Assembly: GCF_001949145.1 (NCBI RefSeq)
Contig: NW_019091419.1
Location: 119,610-183,609, forward strand
Direction of reading: 5' to 3'
Length of the DNA stretch: 64,000 nucleotides
From: Acanthaster planci
Taxonomy: Eukaryota; Echinodermata; Asteroidea; Valvatida; Acanthasteridae
A program made the translations under genes and the position numbers. Positions 49,401 through 63,404 of the stretch are shown here, piece by piece. The first letter of the stretch is position 1, and every line of letters starts with the position of its first letter. Under the pieces are notes generated by a model. It was not told where the DNA came from. It searched no databases and saw only the letters and a list, made by a program, of their open reading frames with translations.

Positions 49401-52400
49401 ATTGGCAATGGAACATCAAGTTGTTCCACTGTAGCCTTGTTGGGGTTTGGCAGGCACACTATAGGAGGGTATAACAGTTGGTTTGGACAAACTGTTTTAT
49501 GTTTCCTCAAAGTTTTACCCTCTTGAAATAGGGCCCTCCTGTTCTCAAGCACACTTGATTATATAGGGGTGCACCCCATTAAATAAATTCTCACCGACAC
49601 CCCTGATAAATCTCAACACTTCAAAATTCTTTAAAATAAAACTCTCACAGGTGTTGAGGCTGATCAAAATGTCGTCTTTTGTTTTCCTTTCAATTTTGGG
49701 CTAGCTGACTGATGACTTTCTGAGAAATTCTCATCCAAAGCAGACCACTTGTAAAATGGTGGATATTTCCCAAAGTGGAGGTCTTCCAATTTGAAAGAAC
49801 ATCTTTCTGCAGAACGGCTAAATAGTGCCCCTTTCAGTCCTGACTGTATCCAAATTGCTCAGAACTGGAATTCCTCATTCTAGGCCAGAGGCTCAGTGCC
49901 ATATTTTTTCAATTCCCCAATTCCATGGCTCTCAGAACTCTCTAATGTAGAATATCTTAAGTACATAACTTTTATTAATGAGCTTGGTGGACAGATGTTT
50001 GGTCTACTTACCTGGGTGCACCCACAGAAGCCAGATAATGCCATTTTCAAAGAGGGATTTGTTCTGCCTACGGAACAAAACAGTGTGCTTGATGAGAGTC
50101 ATTATTCAGAACAATGGCTGGCACTAGTTTTTTTATCAGGACTCCATGAGTAATGGTCGGTCAGTGTACAGTCATCCCATGCCGGGATTGGTCCATAAGC
50201 TTTCAGTCTTAGGGGGGCACTTTATTCACAATTTATCCATACACACGTTCTGCACACTCACTGAGTGACTCACTTGCATGCTGCAGTGATTTGGTTTTCC
50301 GCTTCTAGCTAGTGGAACATTGTCATCAGCGTCAAAACGTGTCAGCAATAGAAGTGTCACAAAGCTTCATATAATTTGACAGAATTCCCAGGTTTTGTTT
50401 TGGCTTTGATTTGTTGTGTGTTACTGTTTTTGTTTGTTGTCCCCTCCAATCAAGGCATCTGCATAAAACCAACTAATCAAATATTAAGATGAGATGGTTA
50501 AAGAACCTACACAATGTATGTTCACGTATCTTGACACAAAGATCACACAGACACTGTATATAGGTAATGGGAGACTTGACGGAGATGCCAGTGGCAGCAG
50601 ACACACCGGTCCCTTTTTATAGTACTGCGCAAGCTCAGAACTATGGGCGCTTGCTCAAAACTACACGTGCTTGCTCAGAAGTGCTGCAAACTACCAACAT
50701 ATTTGCCGCTATACCAAGCATCTAAAAAACTCCCATTAAGTTTGACATATCACATCCAGCCATTACACTATGTGCAACCAACTCTGCAACAGGACTAAAA
50801 ATTCCTGAAGAGCCCAATAACAAAGTACATGTAGTGTGAATCTTTCTTCATCTCAAAAGTCAGCATGATTTCTCTGCCCACTGAATGATTGTTAGTTTCT
50901 CTTATAAAAAGCTAAAGCAGTGTTTTTGAAGCATTGTATGGAGCAGGGTCTTGGTGTAGCAGTGAAGTATAAATAGGGGGCATGGAGGTACACCCTCCCC
51001 CTCAGAAATTAGAGAAGGAAAAAACTGGTGACAGTTAACATTGGTCGGTGTTTTACCTTTCAGTCTATGAGAAAATGAGGTTCATATAATTCAGATCCTA
51101 ATGTGCCCCCTCTAGAAATTGAGGGCCCAAGTGCCCCTGGTACCCTGATTACACCACTACGTACGAATTGCATGGAAATAATGCATCACAGCTATCTTTT
51201 GGTAAACCCTTCAAACAACTTCCATTACACGGATATTAACGAGTTGTTATTCCGCTACAGAGTTCATGGTAATTCATAAAAAAACGTGTGAAGTATCAAG
51301 CAACATTATCGACATTCCACCAACATTTCCAGTTCAACTCTTCCCTGGGGGGAACGTGACCGTGACTGTTCCCAGGAGCAGCTCCAACGAACAGGCATCA
51401 CAAAAAAAACTGAGGTTCTCTTAAATGTGACTGTAAAGTTCATCATTGAAATTTACACTTCCATGGCACATCTAAATTTACCATCAGCGGAGACAACCCA
51501 AGTACAAACCTGTCACAATACGTTCCAAGGAACATAATTTTTAAGCAGTGCAGCATCACTGGATGTAAGGCTCTTTGCTGCATTTGATTGGCTACAGATT
51601 TGGCTGGTTTCAGTTTGTCTTTAACAAGCCAGCATGCCACTTTGTAGACTATAAGTGTGGTATTTTTTAAATATACAAGTAACTGTAAAACACACTCATA
51701 CAAGATGACATCAGAGAGTAAGGGAGTTCCACAATTTAGTTTCTGGATCAGACGAAAAGATTGCATTTTCCTTTTTTCCCTACGATTTTAATTTTTGTTC
51801 TTGCTGCCAAAAAATAAAGTATGCTTCACAGGGGAACCTTTTCATTTGAAGGGTCAAATCACAAAAATAAGAGGCCATGCTTCAATTAATCACAGTATGA
51901 GTTCAGTTAGGATACACCCTGTATATGTCTCAGCAAAACAAAAGTCCACATCTGCACCTGTGTACCACTACACTGCCACCATATGTTTGGTTAGCACCAT
52001 CGCTGGTACTGGTTGGTTGCATGTAAATGTTTATGGGAGACGCTTGGTGAGGTGGTCGATATCCACAGCTGGACACTTACTGATTTGCTACTGCTGGAAA
52101 GATTGTGCCGGGGGACCAAAATTTCTTTTTGCTTTCGTGGCAATTTGATTGATATCCCTTTACAAAAATCTAATGAAATCAGGGTTTGAAATTTCTTTAA
52201 TACAAAGAGTCATGTCAGCTTCAGGTCTGTGTCATATCCGGTCTCTCCCAGGACACCAAATGTGTTTTGACAGCTGGTTGTCCATGTATCGATTCAAAAC
52301 TGCCAATAGTTTAAAACCAGCTGAAAGTTTAAGGTGTAGTCATGCCACAACAATTCGCTGTCTTCATGCGACCAAGAAATGCATCCATAAGGACCAACTT

Positions 52401-55400
52401 GAAAGACACAGTTTAGAAGAGAGTATGATCCATCACTTTAATGGGGGCGACTGGACCAAAGTGTATAAACTACAGTCTAAAGAATCACCTGCCATTTTGT
52501 GATTTATTTATTTATTTATTTATTTGAGTTGCCAGAGCACAAACACAGGGGGCCGGATTTCCATTCAGAATTGCCGACCATTTAAGGACTGTACATGCCC
52601 ATAAACTGGTGAGTCTGGGTGGGGGGAGAGATCAAATGAACCCCCTGCCTTTCTGTTCACTGATGAGTTCTGATAGGACTTTTTTCACACACAGCATCTT
52701 TGAGTAATATGAGAGTTTATCAATGAGCAGTTTTAATTAGGAAAATATAAAATCTGAGTAAAACTATGGTTTATGACCGAAAACTGCATTGGAATCAATG
52801 GAGCATATTTTTTCATAGGGCCCATGCAGTTATAAAATCAACATCATCCTGTTATCGGACCCTACGTCCTACGTAGAACCTTTAACAGGACAAGTTCTAA
52901 ATCTACCATGACACCAAGAATCCTGCTTGCCCCAGTTTCAACTTCTGACCCCCTTCCATCCTAGCCCCTCCTCCCCTCCCCCCACCCTGCCGAAATATGG
53001 ATTGAAATAGTTGCCACAAGAAATCAGCACTGCCAGTGATTGGCATATTTGTGATACAACGATGAACAATCAATATGATTGTGCGTGACAAAGTTATGAT
53101 GGATGGCCAAAGCCGACAGTGTGTGACGCAAACCATTCCCCTCCCCTCTTGCTGGCCACTCCCCTTGGCATCCCCCTGTTGAGTGATAGCTGACCACTTA
53201 GGCTGTGGCCGCTGAGTCACAGCTACAAGACAAAAATTAAAACTTATTCCCAGGTCCTTGCCTCCACTCATTAGGCCACTCACACACAGTATTTTGTTTA
53301 TCGGTGACGTGCCATGAAAAACACATGCAGGTTTCATTTTTGCACGTTTTTATCAACAGTTATTGATCATTTTGACAGTGAAGCTTCAGATCTTGCAAAT
53401 GTTGGCACCATGCTTTTAAAATCTGTACAAAACTTGTGTCTTCAGCACTTGTTAAGATTTCATGTCCCAAATCAAGTCTGTGGATCAGGGAATAAATGCT
53501 TTAGAATGGGGATGGACACAAGAGAACTCACGTATGCCAGAGTTCCACATCCAGCCAACATTACATACAAGTACTTGCCATCAAACATAAAAATTCCACT
53601 TCACATTGTAATTTTCACGGAGGACAAGTTCATCCTGTTTAGGGTAAACTGAAATTGTTAGAGAAAAAAATATTGTGTGCTCGGCAGAAGGAAGTTCTGG
53701 CATTTTAAAAAAACAACTCACTTTGTGACGGCTTGCATAATACATGTGTAAACTCTTCACAAAGTCATTTTTTTTACATCATACAGGTCATGTGTATGTA
53801 TAGGTCACAGGTCACATACACGTACCTGTCATTTTGGTCATACATGAATATGACTACATGTATTATATTACAACTTCCCAATGTTTATAAAACTCAAGAA
53901 TCATGGTGAATAAAGATACCCTTTGTCTTATGATATCCAACTATTTGACCTGCAATGTGTGCAGTGCATCCTGGTGACAGTCCTATTGAACAAACCTTTT
54001 TTAAGGGGAGAAGGGGGTTAATTCCTCGAGTTTAGAACTTTTCAGACATCCAAACTTGGAATTTCCAATCCTTGCAAATGATAGACTCGGTAGTGGTATG
54101 GTTTTCATATCAATTTATCTAAGGCAGCATGCATGCTATATTAAATTTTGCCGCTAATAACCTAATTCAAGTCTAATCACTTCAAGGACAGATGCAACAA
54201 TCTTCTCTGATTGCCTACTTGAGGGAGTTGATGAGAGAGAATGTGCATCCGTGTAGGGAACATCAGATTAGGAGGGACACTGAGAGTGTTATCCTCCAGG
54301 GCCTCGCACACAAAAGCAATTGTAGCCTGTCATAAATTGAATTACGCAGATTGCATCTCCTCAGGATTCAGGTTGTTAGGGCTCACGGCCACACGTGTCT
54401 GCTCGGAAATAAAGCAAGAAGACTCTGCTGTCCTCGGTAGCTTGTGCAGCCGACAGAGGTCACATCACTACCTAGTTTATGTAAGTGAAAAAAAGAACCC
54501 CCCCTGCAAAAATAAAGTCTGCAAAAGCTTTTGTCGACAAAGCATTATACAACAGATGAATATGGGGCATAATCACTTTCAGAAGAATGTACACATATAC
54601 AATCTTAGTGATTACTGGTAAAATTAAGATTGCTGGATTCAGTTCAGCTATTACAGGGAGACAAGTCTTTATTCATAAGCCAATGTCAGGTTACTCCTTG
54701 GTAGAGAAAAGCAATAATGATCAAGTACGGTACCTTCCCATGGAAGCAGGTACTACAATTCCATATGACCAGAAGTGTATCTTGGGACACAGGAACTATG
54801 ATTCCAACCAAAACAGGCTTATAGCCACAAAAACTTTGGCCAATTCACTGACCGATGTTGTCCCTGTTTCAAATTTCAAGTGCCACTCAGGTCATCAAGG
54901 TCAATCAGGTCAGGAGTATAATCTTGAATCATATGGTTACATGCATTTCAAAATAGCGGAAAGGTGATATCTTCATTCATGCAGTGTGATCCAAGCATAA
55001 TGCATACGCAATCTTTTCCTACATCCCTCAATATTGAGAGAAGCCCAGGCGAACACACCCAAACTGTCAACCGTCATTATTGAGAAATGATTTGAGACAA
55101 GCACATGTCCAAGTACAGTCTATTAAGCAATAATTATTGCTCTGTATTTTAATCATACATGATTAACTCCAAGCAGTGTTCACACAACACAAACACACAT
55201 GTCCATACTGTTAGAGTACTTCAGCGTGAAATTTACATGTACATTGTAGGTAAAACAATTCACACACAATAGGAACTTCTTGAATGAAACATGTAAGGTA
55301 GATTTTTTTCTGGAGGCATCCAGACAAGAAGATGGCACTTTGTTTATAAAGATTTTACTGATTAGAAACTATGCATAGTATTTCAGTGGAAATGAGAAAC

Positions 55401-57216
55401 AACAGAAGTAAATGATGCGTTAATGAAGTAGACACTGTTTTCAAAGACTCAAAAGTACTGTACAGCATTACATCGACAGCCAATTAGTTTGAATTGCAGC
55501 TTTGCAACATCTGCAGAAAAAGGTTGCCGAAAAAGACTTGTTCACAAAGCAATAAACCCTAAGCTTAATTCAAGACAGCGGTTGAAACTTCATGACTTTA
55601 CACGCACATCGCTTCTTCCCGCAAATAAAATAATACTGGGCAACATTCACGCAAACAATTTCCGAGCATGTTAGAACTAATAAGGGGCTTTGGTAAAACC
55701 TGTTACAGGCTTCAGATTTCCCCTTAAGCCATTTGCAGGTCTTTTCGTGGTCGAGGGTCTAATTTTAAAGATCTGTTCTTTGATTACAAATCCAAACAGT
55801 CATATGTCAGTTGCAAAATTGTGGACTCATGTTTCAACTCTATCTGGAAGTCAGGGCCCTAAGCAACTGACATGTAGGCAAAGCCAAAACTGGAAACAAA
55901 GTTACATGTAAGGTTTGGCGTACAAATAACTCAACTGGCTGAGGCAAGAAGTATATGAAGCACACACCTATGGGAAGTGGCTGCAGTCGCAAGCCACAGG
56001 CTTCAATAGGCACATAAAGCCGTAGCTGTAACTCTGGGACACAGCCTTTGTCTCCCACAATTGACAGCAGCACTCTCTGCTGCTGCAGCTATATGTCTTG
56101 CACCAGCACATGCTTGCTTGCTGCAACTCCGAATGGGAGGGGGGCAAAATGTGATGTTTTCTAAAAATAATTATCCAATTTTTTTCACTGGTGAAAGAAT
56201 CCTCATGACTTCCCCATAGAAAGGTGAGTGGTGACAGTACTGTTTTTTAAAAATGCTGGCAGCTTCAATTCCTATTAATAACATACACAATAAAAAAAAG
56301 TGACATGCACTGTATCTTGGAGGTGGGTAACTTACTTCCCTTCCTGGTCGGATATGCTACATGGGCTAATGTATTTGAACACACTGTAGACCACTGAGGA
56401 AATCCAGACAAAAGAGTTGAATGAAGCTTCAACTTCTCATCTGGTATCAAGACTGACAAAGCTCAACATATCAAAGACATCATTGGTCTGACAGCCCGTG
56501 CCATCTAATGGGCTGAAATTTACCTAAATTGTAATCTTCACATTTTTGTGAGACTTTGTCAAAAAGGTGGTGACTAAGTGCCGAGCAGCCACATGTCATA
56601 TTAATTAACTGTAAGTTGTCAAAGTTTAACAGTGTTGCAGTTGAGACATCCAGCAACCATCACAAGATCCCACAGGACCATTTATAACGCGATCACACAA
56701 GATAAACACAAGAGCTCTCGTCGCAAGCTATTTAAATGAACTGCAACAAAAGTATTCCTTTGTCATTATTCACCCTGTTACATGTGACTGGTCTCATGTT
56801 TGACCTTCTGATGGTTTTGACAACACTAAAGTTTAACAAATCTGTTCCCCATTCTCAACATTTACTTTTTCTCTCCAGTTGAAACTGAGGTATTCGTGAT
56901 AAAAATGCTACCAACTCAGAAAAAGTGGACTTAGAGGTGAAAACAGATAAAACACAAATCTTATCAATCTAACTTTTATCTTCAAATACTGAAGCAATGC
57001 CTTTGTGTATTGTCACATGTATATAAGCTAGTTAGACTCAAAAATAAATTCTCTTCAAACAGCAGTCAACAATAATGCCAATGCCTCCCATTAAAACCAT
57101 AAATTTCTCAATACTATGACGATTATTTCATAAAGCATGTTGTGCAATTCACACAGGAAAATACACACCAAATTGATGACAAAGAAAAAAGGAACGCCTT
57201 GCCTGGAATACATGGC
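46493..57216. other. Intergenic region between convergent genes, no gene recognised
   Basis: This 10.7 kb begins with the 3' flank of the SH2 gene and ends with that of the coiled-coil gene. No reading frame here shows coding character or plausible splice partners. It contains a GTTT-type microsatellite at about 47500-47570, an ATTT microsatellite at 52503-52526, G-rich tracts at 48828-48842 and 49035-49047, and a few short direct repeats of a CTTGCTCAGAA word near 50625-50685. Confidence 0.55.
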
Positions 57217-60200
57217 TTAAATTGAACTCTTGAGGGCGTTGTACTTCCGAAGGAGCATCCGCACAGATCCCAATTCTTGGGTGACATGCTCCAACCGCTG
57301 TTCAAGATGCTCCTGAGAGAAAAAAAATGTAGGGAGTTTCAGAGGATTTAAAGGGTCCATGGAATACAATTATTTTATTACAAACCCTTAAAATTTATGA
57401 TTTTCTTTATTTCAATTAACCTACTTTCAATTCTTGTTTGGATACGTTTAAGGTATCTCAGTGCCCATTTGGTTTTGGGGTTAATGCCAATTTCCATTAA
57501 AAAAACTCCATGTTGCTCTGTTTTGGGTGTAAAATTCTGCTGGATATTTTCATATTTTGCTGTCCAAACTTTCCTTTTCTTTTGTGATTTATTGTATAAG
57601 TACACACAACAATGAGATAACCATGAGAGTTTCCAATGAGTAAATTTTGGGTTCATAATGTGATTAGAAATAATCACAATCTGAAAAGTGCCTTCCCTGA
57701 TTGACATCATGGCAACAGAACCCTCACTTGTCCAGGAAAGCATGGCAATTTTGAAATTTTTTTTTTTAATACACTTTTCAATACAATTAACTCCAAAAGG
57801 ATGTCAAAGAGAATTCACACGCTGAAGAAGACTGTAAATATGCAAAGGAGTCTGAAAAAATGTGGCATGAATCCTTTACGGGAGAAAGAAGGACCAATGT
57901 GACGATGACTAAAATATGGAACTTGATGCCCCTTGGAAGTTCGAGTGCAAAGATTGTGAGACCAGTCCCCATCGCGATATCAAGAGTGAGCACAGAAATC
58001 TGAGTTAACATACCTCTTCCTGTCGTGTCTGCCTCGAAACCCTTCCTGAGATCGGCATATGACTAAGGGTGGTTTCCAGCTACAGGATACAAGCACATTA
58101 CAGCATTAAATGTGTATGGGGAAGGGGCGGGGGACTATACAATGTGTAAGATGTAAATGATAGTGAATGTTTGACAATGACATGCATGCATGTACCACGC
58201 AGATATACGTGTAACTGCCACAGAGATACCGCTAAAGTCATAATCCTGGAACTGCATCGCAAGAAACACATCGATCACAGAAATTTTGTAATGAAGCTCA
58301 TCCACAGATTGAAAGTGACAATGAAATATATGTGTTCATTTGGGGGGGGGGTTAAAATGTATCACAGCACATGCCAAGACTGCTGCATTTTTGCCTGCAA
58401 CATTACTCACCGTTTTTTTTTATCACGCCTTTTCATCAACTGAATGAGAAACCCAATAAAATATCAACATTAAGTATCCGGAAAATGGATTAAACATAAA
58501 TTGCTTTGAACTTTTTGCAGGTGAATCACGGGGTCATCTGAAGATAAGAGGTCAAACGGAAGCAAATGCAAGGGAGACAGTGTTGAACAGAGTCGTTGCA
58601 GAATACACAATAATCTCAGAATAAATGCAAAGCAAGCTGATGAACGGGAATAATGAAGGAAGAATGCACAGAAAATACTGTGGAAAGATCTGAACTGTGC
58701 AAAAAGAGATGAAATGTAGATGGGCTGCCCGAACAAGACATGGCATTTTAGTTTGTGGTGATGATGTCACTTGGAAACAGACCAAGAACAGCACCAAACC
58801 ACAGAGAAGCTAGCCAACAAGTGACAAACCAAGCAAGTAAAACTAAACCCAAAAAAATGTAGCAAGGCCAACAAAGTCCACTGAAGAGTAAAAATCACAT
58901 CCAATTCAAAAGTGATGCCAAAAAATTGACTATTTGACTGATCAGATAACAGCTTTAACAAACCTGAAACACATTGGCTACATGTGCTAAATGTCATGAA
59001 GCTTCCTGACTGCAAGTGAAACAATGTGTACAGGAAACCAATGGCACACGCTTTCGCATTCTCGCAAAAACTGAGACCATCTGTCCATGCAAAGAATACG
59101 GTGGCTGAGCTGTACCATTGTTAACCACTTCATGCCGGGGCATTTTTCAATGTTGATAATGCTGGGCCGCCATAATTATCATTTCTTCCATTTTCGAAAT
59201 TCTTCAAAAAAAAAAAAAGGACGTTTATAGCCGCACTAAGTANNNNNNNNNNNNNNNNNNNNNNNNNNNNNNNNNNNNNNNNNNNNNNNNNNNNNNNNNN
59301 NNNNNNNNNNNNNNNNNNNNNNNNNNNNNNNNNNNNNNNNNNNNNNNNNNNNNNNNNNNNNNNNNNNNNNNNNNNNNNNNNNNNNNNNNNNNNNNNNNNN
59401 NNNNNNNNNNNNNNNNNNNNNNNNNNNNNNNNNNNNNNNNNNNNNNNNNNNNNNNNNNNNNNNNNNNNNGTCCCCGGTGGTAATCCGCTTGCTATAAATG
59501 CCCCAAACCTTGGTGTATGGTTTCAAAACAAGGCTGGATTATCACCACATACAATTAAGCTGCCATGTTTTCACATTGCATTGTCTGAGCTGGGTGGGTT
59601 GGTCACAGGGGTAATCCTAGGATGTCATTAGAATGCCAAATGAACATTGAATTCAAATAAACTCATCTGAATCCAAAGATGAAGAAGAAACACTGACAAT
59701 ATTGTGCATTTACCACCTGCATGCAAGTATGGTATCACTTCTATCATAGTGTGTAATTCTGGTCGCTGAATTAGTTGACAGGACCTCTGTAGTGTTTTGC
59801 TTCACCGAATGCAGGTTTTATTTTGGGCATCCTTTGAACAGTACCTGCCTGCCATCCGACAGTTACACGATGTATAGGTTTTGAGCAGGACCACAAGAGG
59901 GTGCTATTTTCTAAGCTCCTTTGGTCAGATATGCACTTCACTGGTTCACAAACGACTAGGAAATGCATGCATTGCAGTCGCAACGTTACCAACAAAATAA
60001 AAACTCAAGACGCTTCTTTTGATCTGATGAGGGGGTGCTTGTGCTTGACGCAGATTAGGAAAGGAATCATGGCCAAATAGCCTGCCAATACGTACCTGAC
60101 GCTTCTCCATTATGAGCTGGTCCAGTTTCTTCTGGTTGTCATTGATGCGTTGAATGATGTCCAGACCGGACTCTGTCTGTTTCTGCCGAGAGAGAAAGGG

Positions 60201-63200
60201 GTAAGGACCACAAAAAGAGATGGAGCTAAGAATCTCAATAAACTGACAGCTAAAAACTCTCAGTTTTTTGGCTGCATTACGTAGGCAATGCGCTCATGCA
60301 TTCCAATTGCACGGACACAAAAATCGACTCTGTTAACATAACACATGTGTGAAATCACTCCAGGGGCAATTTTGACGGATGCCTTGTTGGGGCCTAAAAT
60401 TAGCCCACCATTTCACATGAAAGCCTGAAATCAGGTTATTGCCTGAACGCTTCCATCCTTGTAGCTAGAGCCAACGGAAAGTAAAAATTACATACAAAAC
60501 AATACATGCTTTAGTATGTACGTGCAACTCATCTGTGAAATACTTGGTTAACTACAGGTTGAAAGTGTTTGCAGTGGGTAATGAAAGGTGATGATGTATT
60601 ACCTTGGGTGTTTGACTGCGTTGAGCGCTTGATGAGCCTGGCTCCTCCCAATCTGCCCTGGTCTGAACCTCACCAGCTCGCACTTTGGCAAGAACAGAAT
60701 TGGCAATGTTATCCCCTTGAAAGCAGGGAGAGAAAAAAAGGAGTCAAGTTTTGCTATCTCACTCAAAGCAATCAATATTTGAAGAGCATGCAGCCCAGAT
60801 ATCTTGAGAAAGCTGATCCCCACTAACATTATCTTGCTCTATGGCCAATCATGTTCCTTCCCATTGTAAAGCAATGAGGCGACTGTACCTCTTTCCAGTC
60901 TGTTATCACTTTTTTTATTGTCTGCAAAGAGCTGCCTCCTTGGTGATTCCTTTGTTTTCCTGAGCCCAACCAAAGAGGGTGCTCTTTCAAAAGACTGTCT
61001 TGTTGGAGCTGCGCTGCCCTGCTTTGCCTCCTGGGGGCTGTTCCTGGTCTCTCTCACAGGAAACAGGTCGTGGTCCCTGGGCTTAATGGCCTTGGCCAGG
61101 CTCTGACGGGCAAGCTGCTTTGGAGAGCTGTGGGCCAGGGCAGCACCAACCTTCGACGGCCCAGGTGCGGTGGGTGAGCGCCCGGTGGACTTTACGCCCG
61201 ACGCCGGCCAGATGTGGATGCTGGAATCCTGGGTTAATGGGCTGCTTTCAAGTGTCGCTTTCACTTTCTTGCTGCCATGGGAATGACCACCAGAATTGTT
61301 GGTACTGCGGTTGTGGTGATGCATATTTGGTCCCTCCGGTCTGTCTGGTCTATCGGCTAAACGTGTCCCATTCAGACCTTTCAGCGTCAGTCCTTTACCA
61401 CCGGCCGCATTCCTGGTCTCCTCTGCTTTCCACACTTCAAACTGGCGTGCCGCTTTCATCATGGGCGATAGGGGGCGTTCTTCATCTGTATCAGTGTCAA
61501 AGGGCACTCCCAGGTCACTGTGGTGAGTGGGAGCTGCCAAGTTGTCTCTGTTGTCTTCAGGTTGTGTCAAACTGCTGAGGAAAGAAAATTTAACAACCTC
61601 TCAGATTGTCAGAAAGTGTAAAGTCACTATCAATGTGGGTACTAGCTCTGCTACAACCTCCAGACCACTGTAATATCCACCATATGAGAATACCCTATAC
61701 GTTTCTGCTGTGCTCATCTTGAAGTGAAAATACATGTAGTAAGGTCTTGGCACGTGCAAGCACAACTGGAATGCCAAAAATGGATTACTTTTTCCCCTTT
61801 TGGGATGTCAGCTTGGTGCGGTTAAGGTTCAGTTCCCGGCCTGGTCCACATGTGGATTGAGTTTTCAGTTCCTACCTGATTCCGTGGGTTTAACCGAGAA
61901 TATTCTTTGGGGATTTTCTTCCCAACTCTAAACCTGTAACTGCTTTTCACTGCCTTTTCTCCACTAAATCCTTTAGGCTCTCAAGCTGAAGTATCCTGGG
62001 CACTTTTGAAGAGTCCTTGGTTTCGCTCCCAAAAATGCCAAATAATATGTCTTTCGCAAATTAAATTTGATTAAATCTAGTACACTTAGTTATCTGATTG
62101 CACATAAATATAACAATTTGAATTCCCCAGACTAAAGACACTGTTGCTGTACCTCGCGATTTGAGGCAAGCTTTTGCATAGCGACCACCATCTCTGGAAT
62201 GGACTGGTTCCTTTGTGCCCTTCTTATCCATTGAAAACAGTGTACATGTATTGTGCAAGGCGTCTCTTATGCAACTAAGCAAAATCTTGCCCCAAATCAC
62301 GAGATACCTTAACAGTGTCTTTGGTATTTACAGTTCAAACCGTTATGTTCACTTGAAATTAAAGAACTCAGAGTACCAGATTTTATTCAAATTTAACTCT
62401 CAAAAGGCTTATTGATAATAACCTTTCCGTGTCTGACATGATTTGAAGGCTCTCACTACCACTCAGTGACCCTTGGAGCTTCTCTCCAGTCAGGATGTTG
62501 TAATCGGCACTGGGTCTCAGGAACTTTCTTTCCTCCACCGAGCGGGCTACGGCTGATGAATCCTGTGCGTTCCTGGTATCCTTTGCAGTCCCTGAGGTGC
62601 CATGGTGGCCGTCCTGTGGGTGGCTGTCTAGTGCTCTCAAGGTGGCAGGCGCAGCGTTGGGTGTGGCACCTGGACTGGTTCTGGATCTCAAACTGGTTCC
62701 ACTATTGGCAGGTTAGATAACGTATGGTACTAGTTAATACACTGACCACAGGGCCAAAAGAAGAGAAAAAAAATTCTAGAGAGTAATTCGGCAAACCAGA
62801 ATCAGAAGACAAACTGTAGTGTGCATTACATGGCTCTCCTCCAATGGGGTATAGTGAATTGCACAATACAGGTGTGCCTCAAGCTTCAGAACAAATGCAG
62901 TGTCACAGCCATTATGGCGTCTCCTTGGACAAGTCTCTCAAGAAAACAACACACCGAACGCTTACTTTTGTGAAAATTTGTAAGCTGTTACATCTTACGA
63001 TAATTATGGGTCTACACCCCAGTTTGGCTGAGGAAAGGGTAAGTTTTTAACACACGGAAGACGACTGGACAAGCTGCAAGAGTTTGGAAAGCAGGACTGT
63101 GGGGTTAAGACTGCCACTGGCTACTGCAGCCTCTTGAAGGAAAAGCCATACACATGACTGATTGGAGTCTGGAAACACAGCCATTTTCTCCTGTTGGACT

Positions 63201-63404
63201 GCTATAATTTTAGACTCATTCACCCACCATGAAAAACTTGATAGCATCTTTCTGCCTCAAGCCAGGAGTCTATAAACAATGAAATTTTAGGGTTTTTAAC
63301 TGGCATAATGTCAAAACAGATAAACAATTTTCTCACCTCAATGACTCAGGCAGACTTTGTCTCTTAAGTATTGAGCTTTCCAAATCTATCCGTCTCACCT
63401 CAAA
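57217..63404 (-). CDS. Unrecognised disordered protein with C-terminal coiled coil, 3' six exons
   Basis: Exons in transcript order: 63404-63337, 62701-62423, 61574-60889, 60715-60603, 60182-60096, 57312-57217 (stop TAA 57219-57217). Junctions are in phase and give 442 residues; the donor at 62422 (GTTATT) is weak and the first acceptor (63404 or 63398) is uncertain. Most of the protein is polar and low in hydrophobics, with Ser/Pro segments, DTDTDEE, HHHNRSTNNSGGHSHGSKK, and a stretch MMKAARQFEVWKAEE that may be helical. The last about 60 residues form a predicted coiled coil from SGLDIIQRINDNQKKLDQL through EHLEQRLEHVTQELGSVRML to KYNALKSSI. I do not recognise the family. A scaffold or cytoskeletal role would be a guess. 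The start codon and earlier exons were not found and may lie beyond 64000. Confidence 0.72.
57697..57865 (+). repeat. Dispersed repeat R2, copy 2
   Basis: Matches 40427-40560 in the same orientation (TGACATCATGGCAACAG, GGAAAGCATGG, TTCACACGCTGAAGAAGA). It lies in the last intron of the coiled-coil gene. Confidence 0.55.
59121..59547. mobile_element. piggyBac-like element, second copy, interrupted by assembly gap and lacking its right end
   Basis: It starts TTAACCACTTCATGCCGGGG, like the left end at 34297. After the N gap, 59470-59547 matches 34650-34731 (GTCCCCGGTGGTAATCCGCT and AACAAGGCTGGATTATC). The offset from the left end is nearly equal in both copies (349 versus 353 bp), so they are collinear. 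The matching right terminus is not found downstream, so the copy is probably truncated. Confidence 0.7.
59243..59469. other. Assembly gap (N)
   Basis: A run of 227 N inside the piggyBac-like copy, in the last intron of the coiled-coil gene. Confidence 0.99.
61805..62045 (+). mobile_element. tRNA-derived SINE, family A copy 2
   Basis: The body shares long stretches with 14528-14779: GTGGGTTT…ACC…AGAATATTC, CTGTAACTGCTT, TTCACTG and GGGCACTTTTGA. The head has a weak A-box (GGTGCGGTTAAGG) and a B-box-like GGTTCAGTTCCC. It lies in an intron of the coiled-coil gene. Confidence 0.72.

Noticed and set aside
58014-58045. Possible extra minus-strand exon of the coiled-coil gene with CTCAG acceptor and GTATGT donor
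   Set aside because: Its length of 32 nt would break the frame between exons 60182-60096 and 57312-57217, which join cleanly without it.
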